A stretch of DNA of 64,000 bases from Limnomonas spitsbergensis (taxonomy: Eukaryota; Chlorophyta; Chlorophyceae; Chlamydomonadales): positions 1,832,001 through 1,896,000 of the forward strand of contig JAYJMM010000104.1 in assembly GCA_037349105.1 (NCBI GenBank). Reading direction: 5' to 3'. This document shows positions 1 through 11,621 of the stretch, piece by piece. How positions within the stretch are numbered: the stretch's first letter is position 1; the number at the start of each line of letters is the position of its first letter. The position numbers were made by a program, and so were the translations under genes. The notes below the pieces were generated by a model that was given only the letters and a program-made list of their open reading frames with translations, ran no database searches and had not been told where the DNA came from.

Positions 1-2
1 CG

Positions 3-506
3 AGACAAGAGGAGGCCACCCTGGCAGCCGCGCCAAGGGCCGGGCAAGCCGGCAGAGCCGCTCCCCAGGCCTGCCAAACGCCAGAAAGCCAGGAAGGTGA
101 CAGGGGCACTAGGAGCCGGCCTGTTCGCCATGACAAGGGCCGTGACGCCATGGGACCCTCAGTAGCGGCGATGGCCAAAGCCAGGATAGCCATGGACCAG
201 GACCCGGATGCCCGAACAGTGGTCAGGGGTGTCCTGAGGGGGCGCGACGGTCCCTGCCCGTACTGCAACAGGCACATGTCACATTCAGACAGGGAATGTG
301 AGCAGCAGCGCAGGGAGCTCGTGGACGCAGGGACGGCCGACAGGCAGGGGCTGCCAGCGGAGGAGGCCAGAGCGGCAGAGAGCGGCCAGCAGCCCTGCCA
401 AGGGCAGGGACGCCCCAAACAGGGGCAGTTGCCCGCTAGACCCTCCAGCATCTACCTTGCAGGGCACCCAGCCCAGCCAAGAGGAGGAGACCGACTCCGA
501 GGATGA
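3..506 (+). pseudogene. Retroelement-like ORF fragment with zinc-knuckle-like motif
   Basis: Reading frame 3 is open from the window edge to a stop at 504-506, so the 5' end is missing. The product is rich in Arg, Gln, Ala and Gly and holds one finger, CPYCNRHMSHSDREC (about 270-315), spaced C-x2-C-x5-H-x4-C, one residue off the classic retroviral-type knuckle. Downstream, the protein-like signal moves to frame 1 near 440-500, so a frameshift probably joins this piece to the following block. Base composition is clearly GC-rich compared with DNA after 7 kb. I read it as part of the decayed gag-like coding block of a mobile element; no reverse transcriptase or integrase is visible in the window, so the element class is unknown. 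Confidence 0.45.
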
Positions 507-3500
507 GCAGCAGGCGGGCCCGGTCAACCCCAAAGACAGGAGGATCGACAGCCTGGAAGCCCAGATCCTGGAGCTCGGCGCGACCCTCAAGCACATGACA
601 AGGCAGAAGATCTCCTACCTGTAAGCAAACATCTCCTTCCTCACGATGCAGCAGCACCGGGCCATGGCAGACGGGGCCTTGGCGCTGGACCTGTGCCGAT
701 GGCGGAATGAGTGCGAGGCGCTGATAAGTGAGGTCAACGGGCTCAAGCGGCAGTACAAGGAGAGGTACAAGAGCATGGAAGCAGCTCCAGAGCAGTACCC
801 AGCAAGCCCCAGCGGAGTCCAGCGGGCCGACTGCAGTGGAGCGAGGGGCAAGGCCAGGGAGGCCGAGCAGCCGCAGCAGCCGGCAGAGAAGAGTGCCGAT
901 GCACCACAACAGGACAAGTCGCAAGGCAAGGAAGCCAAGGGAGACGGGAAGGACAGCGGTGAGGGGACGCCGAGCACCAAGCCTGACGAGGTTCAGGCGG
1001 TCCTGGCCTCACTCAACGACCCAGCCCTCTGGGCCTCCTTGGAGGAGCACGAGCAGGGTAGGGAAGGCAGAGGCGGCAAGCTAGAGGGGGACGAACACCC
1101 CAGGCCGACCGTCAGCCGCAACCCCAGACCACGGGTGCGGGAGTCAGGCCACAGCCCGGAACGTGACCCCAGCGGCATGAGGAGGTCCAGGCCCACCAGT
1201 GCCGAAGGAGGGCGCCAACCCAGGGGAAGGAGCCCGGAACGCTGCAGCAACTGCAGGGAGCGGCGGGCCTCCAGTGCCGAGGAGCACCGTGCATACCGCA
1301 TGCAGGAGGAGCCCGCAGGCAGGAGGAACGGTGGGGGGGCAGCAGCCCAGGGACGGGTCTCCCGTCGGGGGGCGACTCCCAGCGCCGGGGGGTATCAGCA
1401 GCGGCAGAGAACAGCGTCCCATAAGCAGGGCGTTCGGCAGCCCAGAGGACAGGGGCCGGAGTCATAGGGCCAGGAGCCGTAGCCCCGTCACCCCTGGGAA
1501 AGCATCCCGCCGTGAGGACAGAAGCAGGGAGAGTGAGGACAGAAGCAGGGAGCGTGAGGACAGAAGCATGGGGCACATGCCCAGAGGCGCTGCCCAGAGT
1601 CCCCACGGCGAACGATGGTCGCAAGGCAGGGCCCGGAGCCCCACCAGGAAAGGCTCGGCCCACAGCCCCTGCAGAGAAAGGAGGGCGACAGCCGAGGAGC
1701 CGAGCGAAAACAGGCGGATCAGGTGGACGCCGCCGGAGGACCCTGTCTGGGGCAGGCCAGACAAAGCCGCTACCCCCCAATAGGGTGCTTGCTACACATG
1801 CGGGGAAGTCGGCCACTTCTCCTACGAGTGCCCCCGGACACGGGACCGACCATGGCGGCCCAGCAGCAGGGGAGAAGACCGGGCACGGGTCCCGGAAGGC
1901 TCAGGGCCGAGCCGTGCAAGGCAGGAGGAGCCGGCCAGCTGCAACAAGCAGCGAGACCATCTCCGCGATCTGTTCGAGGCGGCCAAGGCGGAGCCTTTCG
2001 ATGTGTGGGCGGCCAAGCGAGCCAGCATACTCCCCCCCGAGCCGCTGCCATGCCCGCCCGAGAGACCCAGGTGGGCAGGCAAAGGGACCCATGGGTGCTT
2101 TGCAACCGCACGAAGGGGACACGACCCGGGGTTTGACGAGCCAGACACATGGGCCGAGCAAGAGTGGCTTGACGCGCACCTCGAGGGGCAGGAGGAGCAG
2201 GCGCGGCAACCGATTCACCTTCTGGAAGATGACGAGCCTAACCCCTGGGCTGGCCAGGAGTGGCTGTCGGAGCTGCTCCCTGGGGTGCAGGAGGGACAGG
2301 TGCCCCAGCAACTCCACCATTGGAGGATGGCGGTCGAGGCGCTGGCCACCAACGCCTTCCTGACCATGTCCAAGGGCTCTCCTAAGAACACGGCCCACGC
2401 CCTAGAGATCCTGAACGACCTGAGGCAGTGGGGGGCGCCGGCCCCGCATGAGGGATGGATTGCCCTGCTCAGGATCTTCCTGAAAGAGGAATTAGGCAGG
2501 GAAGAGGGTTACAACGCCGAGGGGGACCACAGCGGCTCCGAGGGCGGCGGCCTCAGCCGCGACCCTGAGCATTCAGGGGCGGACCCTATGGATGCAGGGG
2601 AACCTGACGACCCTTCGCTAGGCCCTGACGGACTCCCCAACGTGTTGCGCCCAGGTACCCCCTCGACAAGGGATCCCGCCGCCGGGCCTAGGGCCGCGGC
2701 CACCGAGGAAGGAAGCGGCAGCAGTCCCCTGCTGAAGGCCCAGGATGCAATGAGGGGCATGACCAGCACCCACCCTGCCACCGCCAGCGGCCATCGTAGC
2801 TGCAGGAGGGAATAGGGCCCGCAAGAGATGGCATGGATGGAGGTCACCATGATCCACAGCGGAGAGGAGGAGAGCGGGCCAGCCGGGCCGAGCGACGCAG
2901 GGGATGCAGCCGGCAGCAATTACCCCGCAGCTGACCGCGGAAGGGCCCAAAGCGCACCCAGCCCGGGCCCAAGTGACCCATGGCCCAGCAGGAGCTTCGT
3001 GCAGTGGTACCTGGCAGGTACTGACATGCCAGAGGCTTCCTCCACCACGGCCATGATCACCCTCCCAGCCCAGCACGAGGACGGACTGTGCAGGCTGCAG
3101 AATCACTGGTGCATGCCGCGGGGGGAGGTGGTCTGCGTCAACAAGTAGGCCGTTGTGCATGCGGTGGCGCGGCTGATCTTCCCTTGGGACGCTGTCACTA
3201 CGGTGCTTCTGATGGCGGCCCTCACAGGTTACATCCGGCCCAGCACGCCCATGGAGGAGTTCATGCGGGCTACATCGAGGGCTCCCATCTATGCGCACTG
3301 CGCCAGCGAGCTCATGGGCAGCGTGGCCAAAGAAGGGGTAGCGGCTGTGGAGGAGCAGGCCCGGGCGGACCCGACCATCCCGGACATTGCCCGCTCCTAC
3401 AGGGCGTGGACGCAGGCCCATGACGGGTTTATGAGGACGCCTTGGGCAGAGAGCCGCGTCCTGAGCCTGGCAGACCACCCGTTCATGGCCAACCAGGCCT

Positions 3501-4260
3501 TCTACGTGCTCACGCAGGCAGCCGCCCAGCTGGCGGCCGGCCTGGCGGCCCGGCGGGACCACGAAGGGTACGACGGAGCTGGGATGCTGCACCCTGGGGC
3601 GCCCCGTCACTGCCCCAGCGTTGTTGAGAGGGGGCAGGACATCCCCAGAGTCGTCATGGGCCAGGCGGTGCCTTGGGGGTACGCGCCAGGAGAGGCCAGA
3701 GTGGCTATCCCAGTCAGGCGGGCAGTGGCCTACTACCATGAGGAACTGGGGGAGCAAGGGGACCAGCCGTCCCCAGTGCTAAGGGCGTGGATCCACATGC
3801 ATGCCACCCGCTACGACCAGCCGGTGTGGTTCTACTTCAGAACAGCCACCGAGGTGCGGAGTGCCAGGTGCCCATCGGTGGAGGAACCGGAGGAGCACGC
3901 ACTGTCCATGGTCAGGGGGGCAGACCCGGCGGTGTGGTCCATCATGATGATGGCTTTGAATATGACGATGCGGCCAGGGCAGCTGTCCGCGGCGGTAAGG
4001 GACATCGAGACTGTGGACGAGCTGTGGGCGCCCCTGGAGCGCGCCGACTGCCCCACGCAGCCCTCTGGGTATTGCACGCCAGAAACGGGAGAGCCCATGT
4101 GGATAGACGAACAGGAACTGGTCTCTCCCCCTTCGCAGAGGGCAGGCTCAGTAGTTTCCTGGACCAGTTAATGCAGGCGGAGAGGGCAGCCTACTACAAC
4201 GGCAGGTTGTCAGTCTTGACACCCCACTGGTCCGCCCCAGGGGCCACAGTTCGCCTGTAG
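481..4260 (+). pseudogene. Decayed gag-like polyprotein: coiled coil, SR-rich region, CCHC knuckle
   Basis: A single long coding frame can be followed with six interruptions. Frame 1 runs from about 481 through an acidic and coiled-coil-like stretch (SLEAQILELGATLKH) and crosses a TAA at 622-624. At the run of seven G (about 1332-1338) the coherent reading moves to frame 2, which is rich in SR/RS dipeptides (about 1340-1720). Frame 2 then stays coherent to about 4126 with only three stops, all TAG: 1781-1783, 2813-2815 and 3146-3148. A classic CCHC knuckle (CYTCGEVGHFSYEC, from 1790) lies directly after the first TAG. At a short C run near 4126 the reading moves back to frame 1 and ends at 4258-4260. 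The 3155-4126 part is a well-formed globular segment that I do not recognise. Nucleic-acid binding is inferred from the knuckle only. It could be a dead copy, or an element that uses stop readthrough. Confidence 0.5.
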
Positions 4261-4299
4261 TGGCAAAGCCACCCTGCGGGGGCGCGCACCGTCCACGCC

Positions 4300-6875
4300 A
4301 TGTTCAGCGGAAGCAATCACGATGCAGCCATGCGGGAGCTGACAAGGCTTCTGGATCAGGGCATTGAGGACCGCCGTGAGAGGCTGCGGGGGCGATGGGG
4401 AGCCTACAGGGAGTTCGCCAGCCCTGGCAGCACCGACAGCACTGAAGGGATGACCCTCGACATGCTGTTCGGCGACGAAGAACATGCATTCCTCACCTCG
4501 CTGCAAGGGGGGGACATGGAGGTGGAATGGCCCGATTCTGACGAGGAGGAGGACCCCCTGGAAGGGCTGCCGCCACTGCTGGATGACTCAGATTCCGAGG
4601 GAGACCTGCTCGCCGCAGCAGAGCAGCCAGGGCCGCCACCGGAGGAGGCAAGGGCGGCCGAGATGCTCCCCGCGGGCGTGGCTAGCTCAGGGCAGCATGA
4701 CTACCAGCGGGGGCACGGCCCAGGGGAGAGTCCCGGCGGGGAGGAGCCGGAGCTCACAGCGACCCCAAGGGTCCGCGCAGCCCCACAGCCCAGATGGAAC
4801 AAGGAGCTCAGCGAGGCCAGCAGCGAGGACAGCTCTCCAGGCTGTGGGGGACCCAGTTCACCCTCCCAAGAGGCTGCAGGGGAGCACACGAGCAAGCCTA
4901 GGGACCTCAGCAAGGAGCATTGGGCTGACAAGCTGAGACGCTTTGTGGACTCCGGGGGAAGGTCGCCAAGAAGCCGGAACCAGGAGCAGTCGCATCGAGG
5001 CCAGCCTGCGGTACAGGCTGAGCATGTTTCCGGAGCCCGACCCCGACCCCAGGATGCATGGGTACAACCAGGCGGCAAAGGATTTGCGGCAAGCATTCCA
5101 AAACAGCTTGCTGGCCCACATGAGTGCGGAGCACGACGCGGCTATGGACCAGCTGCTGACCGCGGGCCAGGAGAGAGGAGCAGACGCAGGGTCGCTACCA
5201 GCCCTACGAAGAGCTAGCATGGGGACAGCCGGGAGGCCGGGCACCCACCTGGGAGCATGCCTCGGGCCAGCAGCCGGGGCCTGGAGAAAGCCAGGGAACG
5301 GGCGGACAGGGCCGGCCCAACGGAGGAACCACCGCGGCTCAAGGTCAACCAGGCGGCAGCACCAGCAAAGACTTTGGGGGCGACACGCCATGCGCGGGAT
5401 GCGACAAGAGCCGCTTTGGCGAGCCCATTATCCAGTGTGGCGTCTGCGGTACCCCATGGCAAGACCTGTGCATGAGGACCCCGCGGACGGGGGAGGCCAG
5501 GGTGTGTCGGTTCTGCACGGTACCCCCGCCAGTACTGCAGAGGTGCATGGGATGTGGAATGGACCTCCGCGGGGCAAGACAGCCCAGCAGGCAGTGCTGC
5601 CGTTGCCATGCTTCAGCCTGCAGGACCTGTGCGGATAGGCTGGACATGGGAGGAAGCCGAAGAGGGGTGTGGGCCTGCTACAGCTACAGCGCCACTGTAC
5701 CCCCGGCATGGGGCCACGGCTCTGCCACAGGCGAACCATGCATACGATGCGGCAAGGTGGGTCACGACTACCACGCATGCCCCGCGCCGGGAGAGCGGGC
5801 AGGCCGGTGTGCCATCTGCTGCCACCGGGGGCACCTGACCGAGACATGCCCTGCGCACGACCAGCCATTGGGCATCGTCAGAAGAAGGCAGCTGACGGAG
5901 GACTCTAGGATTGGGGTCCGGTGGTGGTGCGCTGCGCAGGAGGCACTGCCCAGCGAAAGGGAAGTGGTGCTCGGGGCGGCCCAAGGCAGGGCCACGGCCA
6001 CCGAGGTATGGCAGGCCATCGAGGCGCGCAGGGCTGATGAGGCCCGCTGGGCCAGGAAGAGAGAGCGCCGCCCCATGCCGTACAAGGAATGGTTCAGGGA
6101 GACGAGGGGCCAACCCATGCAGCCGTCCATGCACGCCGTCCAATGCGCCCAGATCCTGTCAATGGGTGTAGCCCTGGTCAAGGCCAACGACGAGGGGGTG
6201 TGGCCGGACACCGGCAGGCCATTGGACACCTGGCCGGTAGAGTGGAGGCTGCCAGAAAGGACCAGCCGGTGGGACTACCAGGCCATCCGGCAGACAATGC
6301 TCCAGCCCAACCAGCTAGGCATACACCCGCAAAGGGGGGCTAGTGGCAGCAGCAACGTGAGATACGAGCCCACCAGCCAGGAGGACGCGCAGAGGACTGA
6401 GGCGGACGGCGCAAGTCAGGCTGCAGCAGGGGAGCGCCAGACCCCGGAAAGAAGCGGCGAGGCCGGAGCAGCCCGGACCGCGAGGGCCAGGGCAGCCGCA
6501 GCAAGGAGTGCGCGGAATGCCCGGAACCGCTCACGCCGGAACCGCAAGAGGGCGGCAAAAAAAGAGAGCAGCAACAGCGCAGAGTGCCCAGTGCCACCCA
6601 CAAAGATCAGCAAGTTGGAGCTGGAGATCTTCGGAGGGCAGGGCCCGGCGGGCAAAGCCAGCCGCCCACCCCGCCACCGCTACCCGCAGAAGGACCACAG
6701 CCCAGCCCCAGACGACAGCCCGCCTGCATGGGCCTCCTTTCGTGCACGGCATTCAAAGGGCTCCTCACGTGCCTTTGCCAGTTGGCACTGGTGTGGCTGC
6801 TCATCTCCTGCGTCCCAGGGGCCCATGCCAGCGGACGAGGGGTGCGAGGAGGTGCGGAGCCAGTGCCAGCCCTAG
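4300..6875 (+). pseudogene. Cys-rich PHD-like plus double CCHC zinc-finger protein, frameshifted
   Basis: Starts at ATG 4300 and ends at the TAG/TAA-bounded stop at 6873-6875. Coherent coding begins in frame 1 (acidic, DSDEEEDPLEG), shifts to frame 2 near 4975 (amphipathic helix with HGYNQAAKDLRQAF) and to frame 3 near 5160-5185. From 5391 there is a cysteine cluster, C-x2-C, C-x2-C, W-x3-LC, C-x2-C, C-x2-C, C-x2-C and C-x2-C, with PHD/RING-like spacing. Two CCHC knuckles follow: CIRCGKVGHDYHAC at 5739 and CAICCHRGHLTETC at 5808. The last 470 codons (5472-6875) are uninterrupted and end in a basic, Arg-rich tail. It has the same GC-rich style as the upstream block and lies 40 bp after it, so both probably belong to one element. 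The function is inferred to be RNA/DNA binding; the family is not recognised. Confidence 0.5.
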
Positions 6876-7611
6876 GGGAACTGACACCCCAGGGGCGGCA
6901 CGACTGGCACTAGTAGGCAGCAGGCTGTGAGCCGACGGCCAGCAGGGCATAGCCCGGTACGCAAATAAAATTGTTTCCAATGTACCGTAGCTGCAGGAGC
7001 AGCGAGCCAAGGGAGTACATAATGATGATGGCTACAGCGCTGATTGTAGTAGTAGAATTGCATGACAATCGCCTTTGAAGTAGAGATTGCCGCAGGGCCA
7101 ACCAGCAGAGGGGCAAGACTAGGATAGGACACCGCTGCTACGACACGCATCTCCTGTGGCCTAGGGCAAGGTGTCAACGGTGCAGTGGGGCGAGAGCAGC
7201 GGGTGGTCTGCGTTATGTCGGTGCGCCTGACTGCAGTCTTTGGATTTGAACCCTTACCAGCGGTAGGACATGTAGATTGAAGTCTGATGGTTTCTTGAAT
7301 TTACCCAAGCATGACACTGGTGACGGTACCGGATTCTTTGTGCCCTGATCAGGCCAGGGAGAGATAGATCGGGAGTAGCCCAGAGGCCTTTGTCGAGTGC
7401 TTGAAAACGTGGGAGAACCTAGGGTTAGCCACGGGATTCAGTGGATTTCTTTTCTTCAGACTGTCTGGTTTGCAGGCAGATGTTAGGAGATTTCTATGTT
7501 TGGGAGCTACCCATTTCGGAGTATACATATTTTCCGATTTCGCTTTCAGTACCACCCCTAGTCCGGCTCCGCACGCATGCCCGAGGGGCTTAACGTGGGG
7601 GAGCGGAGGGA
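6876..7611 (+). other. Non-coding tail after zinc-finger ORF, with AATAAA
   Basis: No convincing ORF. An AATAAA hexamer at 6964-6969, about 90 bases after the stop, could be the polyadenylation signal of the upstream coding block. GC content falls here towards that of the rest of the window. Confidence 0.3.
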
Positions 7612-7865
7612 GAGTAAAATAGGGGCGGTACCCACAAGCCAGGGGCGCCCATGTAGGCCAACCAGCGAGGGCTTTCCTCTTAGGGCTGTCAGGATACCGG
7701 TACGCGGTTCCTAGCAACCCCTTTACAGCCCTCGTATCTCTGTAGTGTAGTATAACATGCCTTTGTGTACGGTGTTGTACCGTAGTTGTGAGTAGAGTGA
7801 GCCTCTCTAAGGCGATCCGGACAGCTCTAACCATTATGGCACGGTTACTGCTTTATGGTGCGACA
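7612..7865 (+). repeat. 254-bp direct repeat, copy 1
   Basis: Begins GAGTAAAATAGGGGCGGTAC and matches 8512-8765 at an exact 900-bp offset with only scattered substitutions. Identity ends sharply on both sides. It follows the retroelement-like block, so the pair may be part of the element's terminal structure (LTR-like or split direct repeat) or a simple segmental duplication. Most of the repeat is open on the minus strand but has no recognisable protein. Confidence 0.8.
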
Positions 7866-8511
7866 GCTGTCACGGTATAATGCAGTATACGTGCCAAAAC
7901 CGTAGGAGCCGCTACTGCGGCCCCTGAGACTCCGCAGCTTCCTTGCGGAGCCCCCCTCTTTAGGTTAAGTGCCTAGCTTCCCACTTTCGGGAAGATCTGA
8001 GGCAGGATTTCCCGTACCTTAGTAATTAGGGCTTGCCGGGACCTTTGTTTCCCGGCTTGCTCGCTGACCCTTGCTTCGTTAGTTCGTTCCTTTTAAGTGG
8101 ACAGGCCTCTAATTGTAAACAGCACCGGCTATCATCCAGAGATATACCCTGTGAAGAGCAATAACGCCAATACCACATAGCCAGTCAGGCCTAGATCAGC
8201 TACTCAGCCGACATAGCAACCTAGGAATCCCCTGCAAGAAGCCGGCCCCACTTAGGACAACGTCCGCAGTCTACGGCTACGGCATCCCCCGCTGTACGAG
8301 GTAAGTGACTCACCCCGACCTGCCCGGCTCGCTACCCGACAGGCCGTAAGTCTAGATCTCCAAACGAGGGCTCCGTGCCTGTCACCTAGAAGTTCCAGCC
8401 ACAGCTTAACGCGCTGCGCATCCGCGGCCAATGTGTAGACACTGAGCCCGCCCGTAGGCGTCCGCCACTCTGTGGGGAAGAAGTCCGCCACGGACCCGAA
8501 GCAAACATCGC

Positions 8512-8765
8512 GAGTAAAATAGGGGCGGTACCCACAAGCCAGGGGCGCCCATGGAGGCCAACCAGCGAGGGCTTTCCTCTTAGGGCTGTCAGGATACCGG
8601 TACGCGGTACCTAGTAACCCCTTTACAGCCCTCGTATCTCTGTAGTGTAGTACAAGGTGCCTTTGTGTACGGTGTTGTACCGTAGTTGTAAGTAGAGTGA
8701 GCCTCACTAAGGCGATCCGGACAGCTCTAACCATTATGGCACGGTTACTGCTTTATGGTGCGACA
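8512..8765 (+). repeat. 254-bp direct repeat, copy 2
   Basis: Second copy of the repeat at 7612-7865, same orientation, no internal gaps seen. Sequence after 8765 is unrelated to that after 7865, which places the repeat edge within one or two bases. Confidence 0.8.
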
Positions 8766-8924
8766 CTGTCCATAGAACCAAGGTAATTTAACACAAAGAA
8801 AAACGTACACAGCATAGAAAGTGGCGCAAAGTAGAACTTAAAACTGAAGCTGAGAAAAACACCTCTGATCCTTCATAAATGTCACATGCAAGATGCAAAA
8901 ACTGATCTAGGATCTGGTGTTGAC

Positions 8925-9065
8925 GGGTCAATACCGTTACACCTCTGGGCCCAGCGCTCAAAGCTCGGCCGCGTGGGCGCCCAACTGTTCAGAAGGGAGT
9001 AAAGAAGGAACTAAAAGGAAGAGAGGGGGAAAGGAACAAAAGGAGAGGCCGGGAAGGCAAAGAAG
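8925..9065 (-). repeat. Dispersed retroposon-like family A, inverted copy
   Basis: On the minus strand it reads a pyrimidine-rich stretch, then GGGCGCCCACGCGGCCGAG, then CTGGGCCCAGAGGTGTAACG. The same core recurs near 22.77, 44.07, 48.53, 48.98, 53.46, 54.10, 60.14 and 61.14 kb. It looks like the 3' end of a SINE or LINE, but no RT is attached here. Confidence 0.6.
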
Positions 9066-10355
9066 ACCAGGTCCAACACCTGAGTTCCACTAGAGACTAG
9101 CCCTCAACAAAGCCTCTGAGTAGGGTGACACTGTTAGCGCTCTCTTCCAGCTCATCAAGGCCCCACGTACGTGATGCTCGACAAGGATGCCAAGGAGATG
9201 AACGCCGTCCTCGAGGTACTCAACGGCTTTACTGCTGTCCTGCTCTGCGACTTTCATCGGCTTCAAGCCTGGTGGAGGAACATGTGGGATACGTACCGCG
9301 CTTTGCTTGTTGGTAGGCACTGACCTGGCTAGACCACAAAATGGGCGAGAGATTCGTGATCTGATTTGCTCTCTTTTACTGTTCTGGTTCCTCAAGTGTG
9401 CGTGACCGAGTATAATGATGCATTTAAAGGCTAGGATATGTTGCGGGCTTGTTCTAGCTGAGGTACTTCATAGCCTGAACTGAAAGTCTCTTGAAGCTTG
9501 ACAAAGCATCTGCGAAGGCATCTGTCGGATGATTATTAACCTGATCTGGGAACTGCCACTTGTGTCATGGGCGGTAAAAAGCAGTGTTGAAGCGCCATTT
9601 TTATTCAACCATTTCTAAAGCAAGAAGCACTTCTGTATTGACACCAGGAATTCGTGCATTGGTATGGCCTGTTTTTGGTCGATTGTCAAGTCTCAGGACT
9701 CTTTACCCAAGTAGTAAGTACACAGTTCGCTAGTCGGCGCACAAAATGCATGCCCTCGAACAAAGTTCAGCAATATCAGAATTAAACTAACAAAAGCAAT
9801 ATCGAAACAAACCAACAATTAGATCACAGGGGGCTCGGCCCTCAACACGGTGCCGGACTTGACTCCTTCTGAAATGTATTTCTGGTAGCCGAGATCGAAG
9901 ACAGTGTAACAGCCTGTCCCCCTCTCGCTACATGCCCATCCCTATGACTGACCAGCAACAGCGCCTGCAGCCCCACTGCCCCCAATCTCAGCATGACAGA
10001 AATGCTGCAATAATAAGCGTGCATGGAATGTAAAGAACAATACTAGGCCCCCAAGGAGCACAAGAGGTTACTAAACAGAGCAGCTTAAACCCCTCACATT
10101 ACGTGCCCATATTGGTAGGAAATTCTCAATTTAAAATCTAAAGCAACCAAGTGCCAACACCGGCCAGCAAGGTTGCAAAATCTCTTTTCCGAGTGCCCAG
10201 GTTAACCATACGACCTTAACAAGGATCTGTACTTTCAATACCGGTATGAAAGACAAAGGCAACAACTTACAAGCGGTGGCAGCATTAATTTCCTGTACAA
10301 GCGATATTGACGACACCATTATAAGGCGCTAAAACACACAGACATATGTTCACAT
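9066..10355. other. Unassigned region
   Basis: Only short ORFs without protein-like composition. No tandem array, RNA gene or recognised mobile element seen. Confidence 0.4.
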
Positions 10356-11621
10356 TTATTCAGGAATTTTGCGAACGTACGACCGCTCCAAAACCTGCAT
10401 TGCCACGCTGCCAGGTGACACCTCATGGTAGACCTGGTTGCACTTAAGCCGGGGCCGTGGCTGCAGCGGTGCGCTGCTGGCCGGTGCCATGGGCGAGAGC
10501 CGCGGGGCAGGCTCCCCGACATCACTAATACTGCGGGTGCGCTGGTTGGACCCCTCAGGCACCTCACACACGCTCACCAGTGCCCAGCGACCCGTGCCTG
10601 CCTTGAGCCCGGGCCAACTCCTCGTCTCCGTATCAGCTGTTTGAGGTACATCCGTACCGCCTGACCCGCGTGACATAGCCCTTGTCCCGTTTATTGTTGA
10701 CCTGGTTCCTGCATCACTGATGCAGCGGAGGTGGCGTGCAGCTTTGGGGACGGAAGCGGAGCTTGTTCCGCTGCAACCGCTCCTAGTTCCTAACGAGGGC
10801 AAGGTTTCTGCCCTCTCCAAACCCGCAGTATCTCTGTCCTTTTCATTGACAACTGGCAATGCTGGCGCCAGTGGGGAGCTCCTGCCTTGGGAGATGACCT
10901 GTCGCAGCAGCTGGCGATAGCAGGGTGACTGTTTTTGCGCAGCTGGATTGCCGGTACTGCTGTCGGAGGCCCCTGTACTGCCCAGTACTGCAGGGGGCAC
11001 ACTGTGCCGGGCCTGCGGTACGTGACTGTACCGCAGGTTGAGCGCAGCTGGCGGTATCTTGTCCCAGTTCAAGCTCACGACGACCTTTGCCCCCGCGCTG
11101 CCGGCCGCGGGAGCTGCAAAGCGCCTCACTCCGCAGAGTAGGGTGACGCAGGAGCTGCTTATGCTCGACGTACTCAGAGGACGCGCTATTGAATTGGGGT
11201 TGGAGGGATCGACACCTTCGCCGTCTAGGCGGGTTGCAGGCAGATCCCAGCTGCTGCATCTATGTCCTACTTGCAGCCCGTCAAGGCTGTCAGCGGTTTC
11301 CAGAATGGCCCTGTCATCGTTCTCCACTGCGCAGCCGCCGGCCCACATATGCTGGACCTGTCGGTTGTGCGAAACATCAAGCTCTGCCTCCTGCATCCTC
11401 TCCTGCTCTTTCCTCTCTTGCTCCCTCTGAAGGTTAGAACGGACTGTGGGCCTGGGCCAGATGTTTGTATGCTGTTGCATAAACCTTCTATCCCGACCCC
11501 TGCTGCTGCCTGCGCTGCTTCGGTTTGCAGCTCCTGATACCGGCAGCGCAATGCGCGGCTGGGGAGTGAACAAAGCTGCCTTGCCACCTCCTCTTGGAGT
11601 TGCTGAGGGTGATATGGGCAC
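10356..11621 (-). CDS. Hypothetical disordered protein (421 codons)
   Basis: A continuous minus-strand reading frame of 421 codons, far longer than chance ORFs nearby; it ends with TAA at 10356-10358. The listed first codon is GTG and is preceded on the minus strand by TTGGGTGTAG, a possible splice acceptor, so the true start may be an ATG inside the frame or in an upstream exon. The product is Ser/Pro/Arg/Ala-rich and probably disordered, with one charged helix (REQERKEQERMQEAEL) near residues 65-80. No domain was recognised and no membrane segment is apparent. It could also be an antisense open frame in moderately GC-rich DNA. A coding role is inferred only from length and lack of stops. 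Confidence 0.4.
   Translation of the reverse strand: MPISPSATPRGGGKAALFTPQPRIALPVSGAANRSSAGSSRGRDRRFMQQHTNIWPRPTVRSNLQREQERKEQERMQEAELDVSHNRQVQHMWAGGCAVENDDRAILETADSLDGLQVGHRCSSWDLPATRLDGEGVDPSNPNSIARPLSTSSISSSCVTLLCGVRRFAAPAAGSAGAKVVVSLNWDKIPPAALNLRYSHVPQARHSVPPAVLGSTGASDSSTGNPAAQKQSPCYRQLLRQVISQGRSSPLAPALPVVNEKDRDTAGLERAETLPSLGTRSGCSGTSSASVPKAARHLRCISDAGTRSTINGTRAMSRGSGGTDVPQTADTETRSWPGLKAGTGRWALVSVCEVPEGSNQRTRSISDVGEPAPRLSPMAPASSAPLQPRPRLKCNQVYHEVSPGSVAMQVLERSYVRKIPE

Noticed and set aside
1112..1816. 234-codon minus-strand ORF
   Set aside because: Antisense of the SR-rich coding segment in GC-rich DNA; composition not protein-like.
7349..7834. 161-codon minus-strand ORF and its partner at 8252-8734
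   Set aside because: They are open because of the shared 254-bp direct repeat; their flanking parts are unrelated and no protein family is evident.
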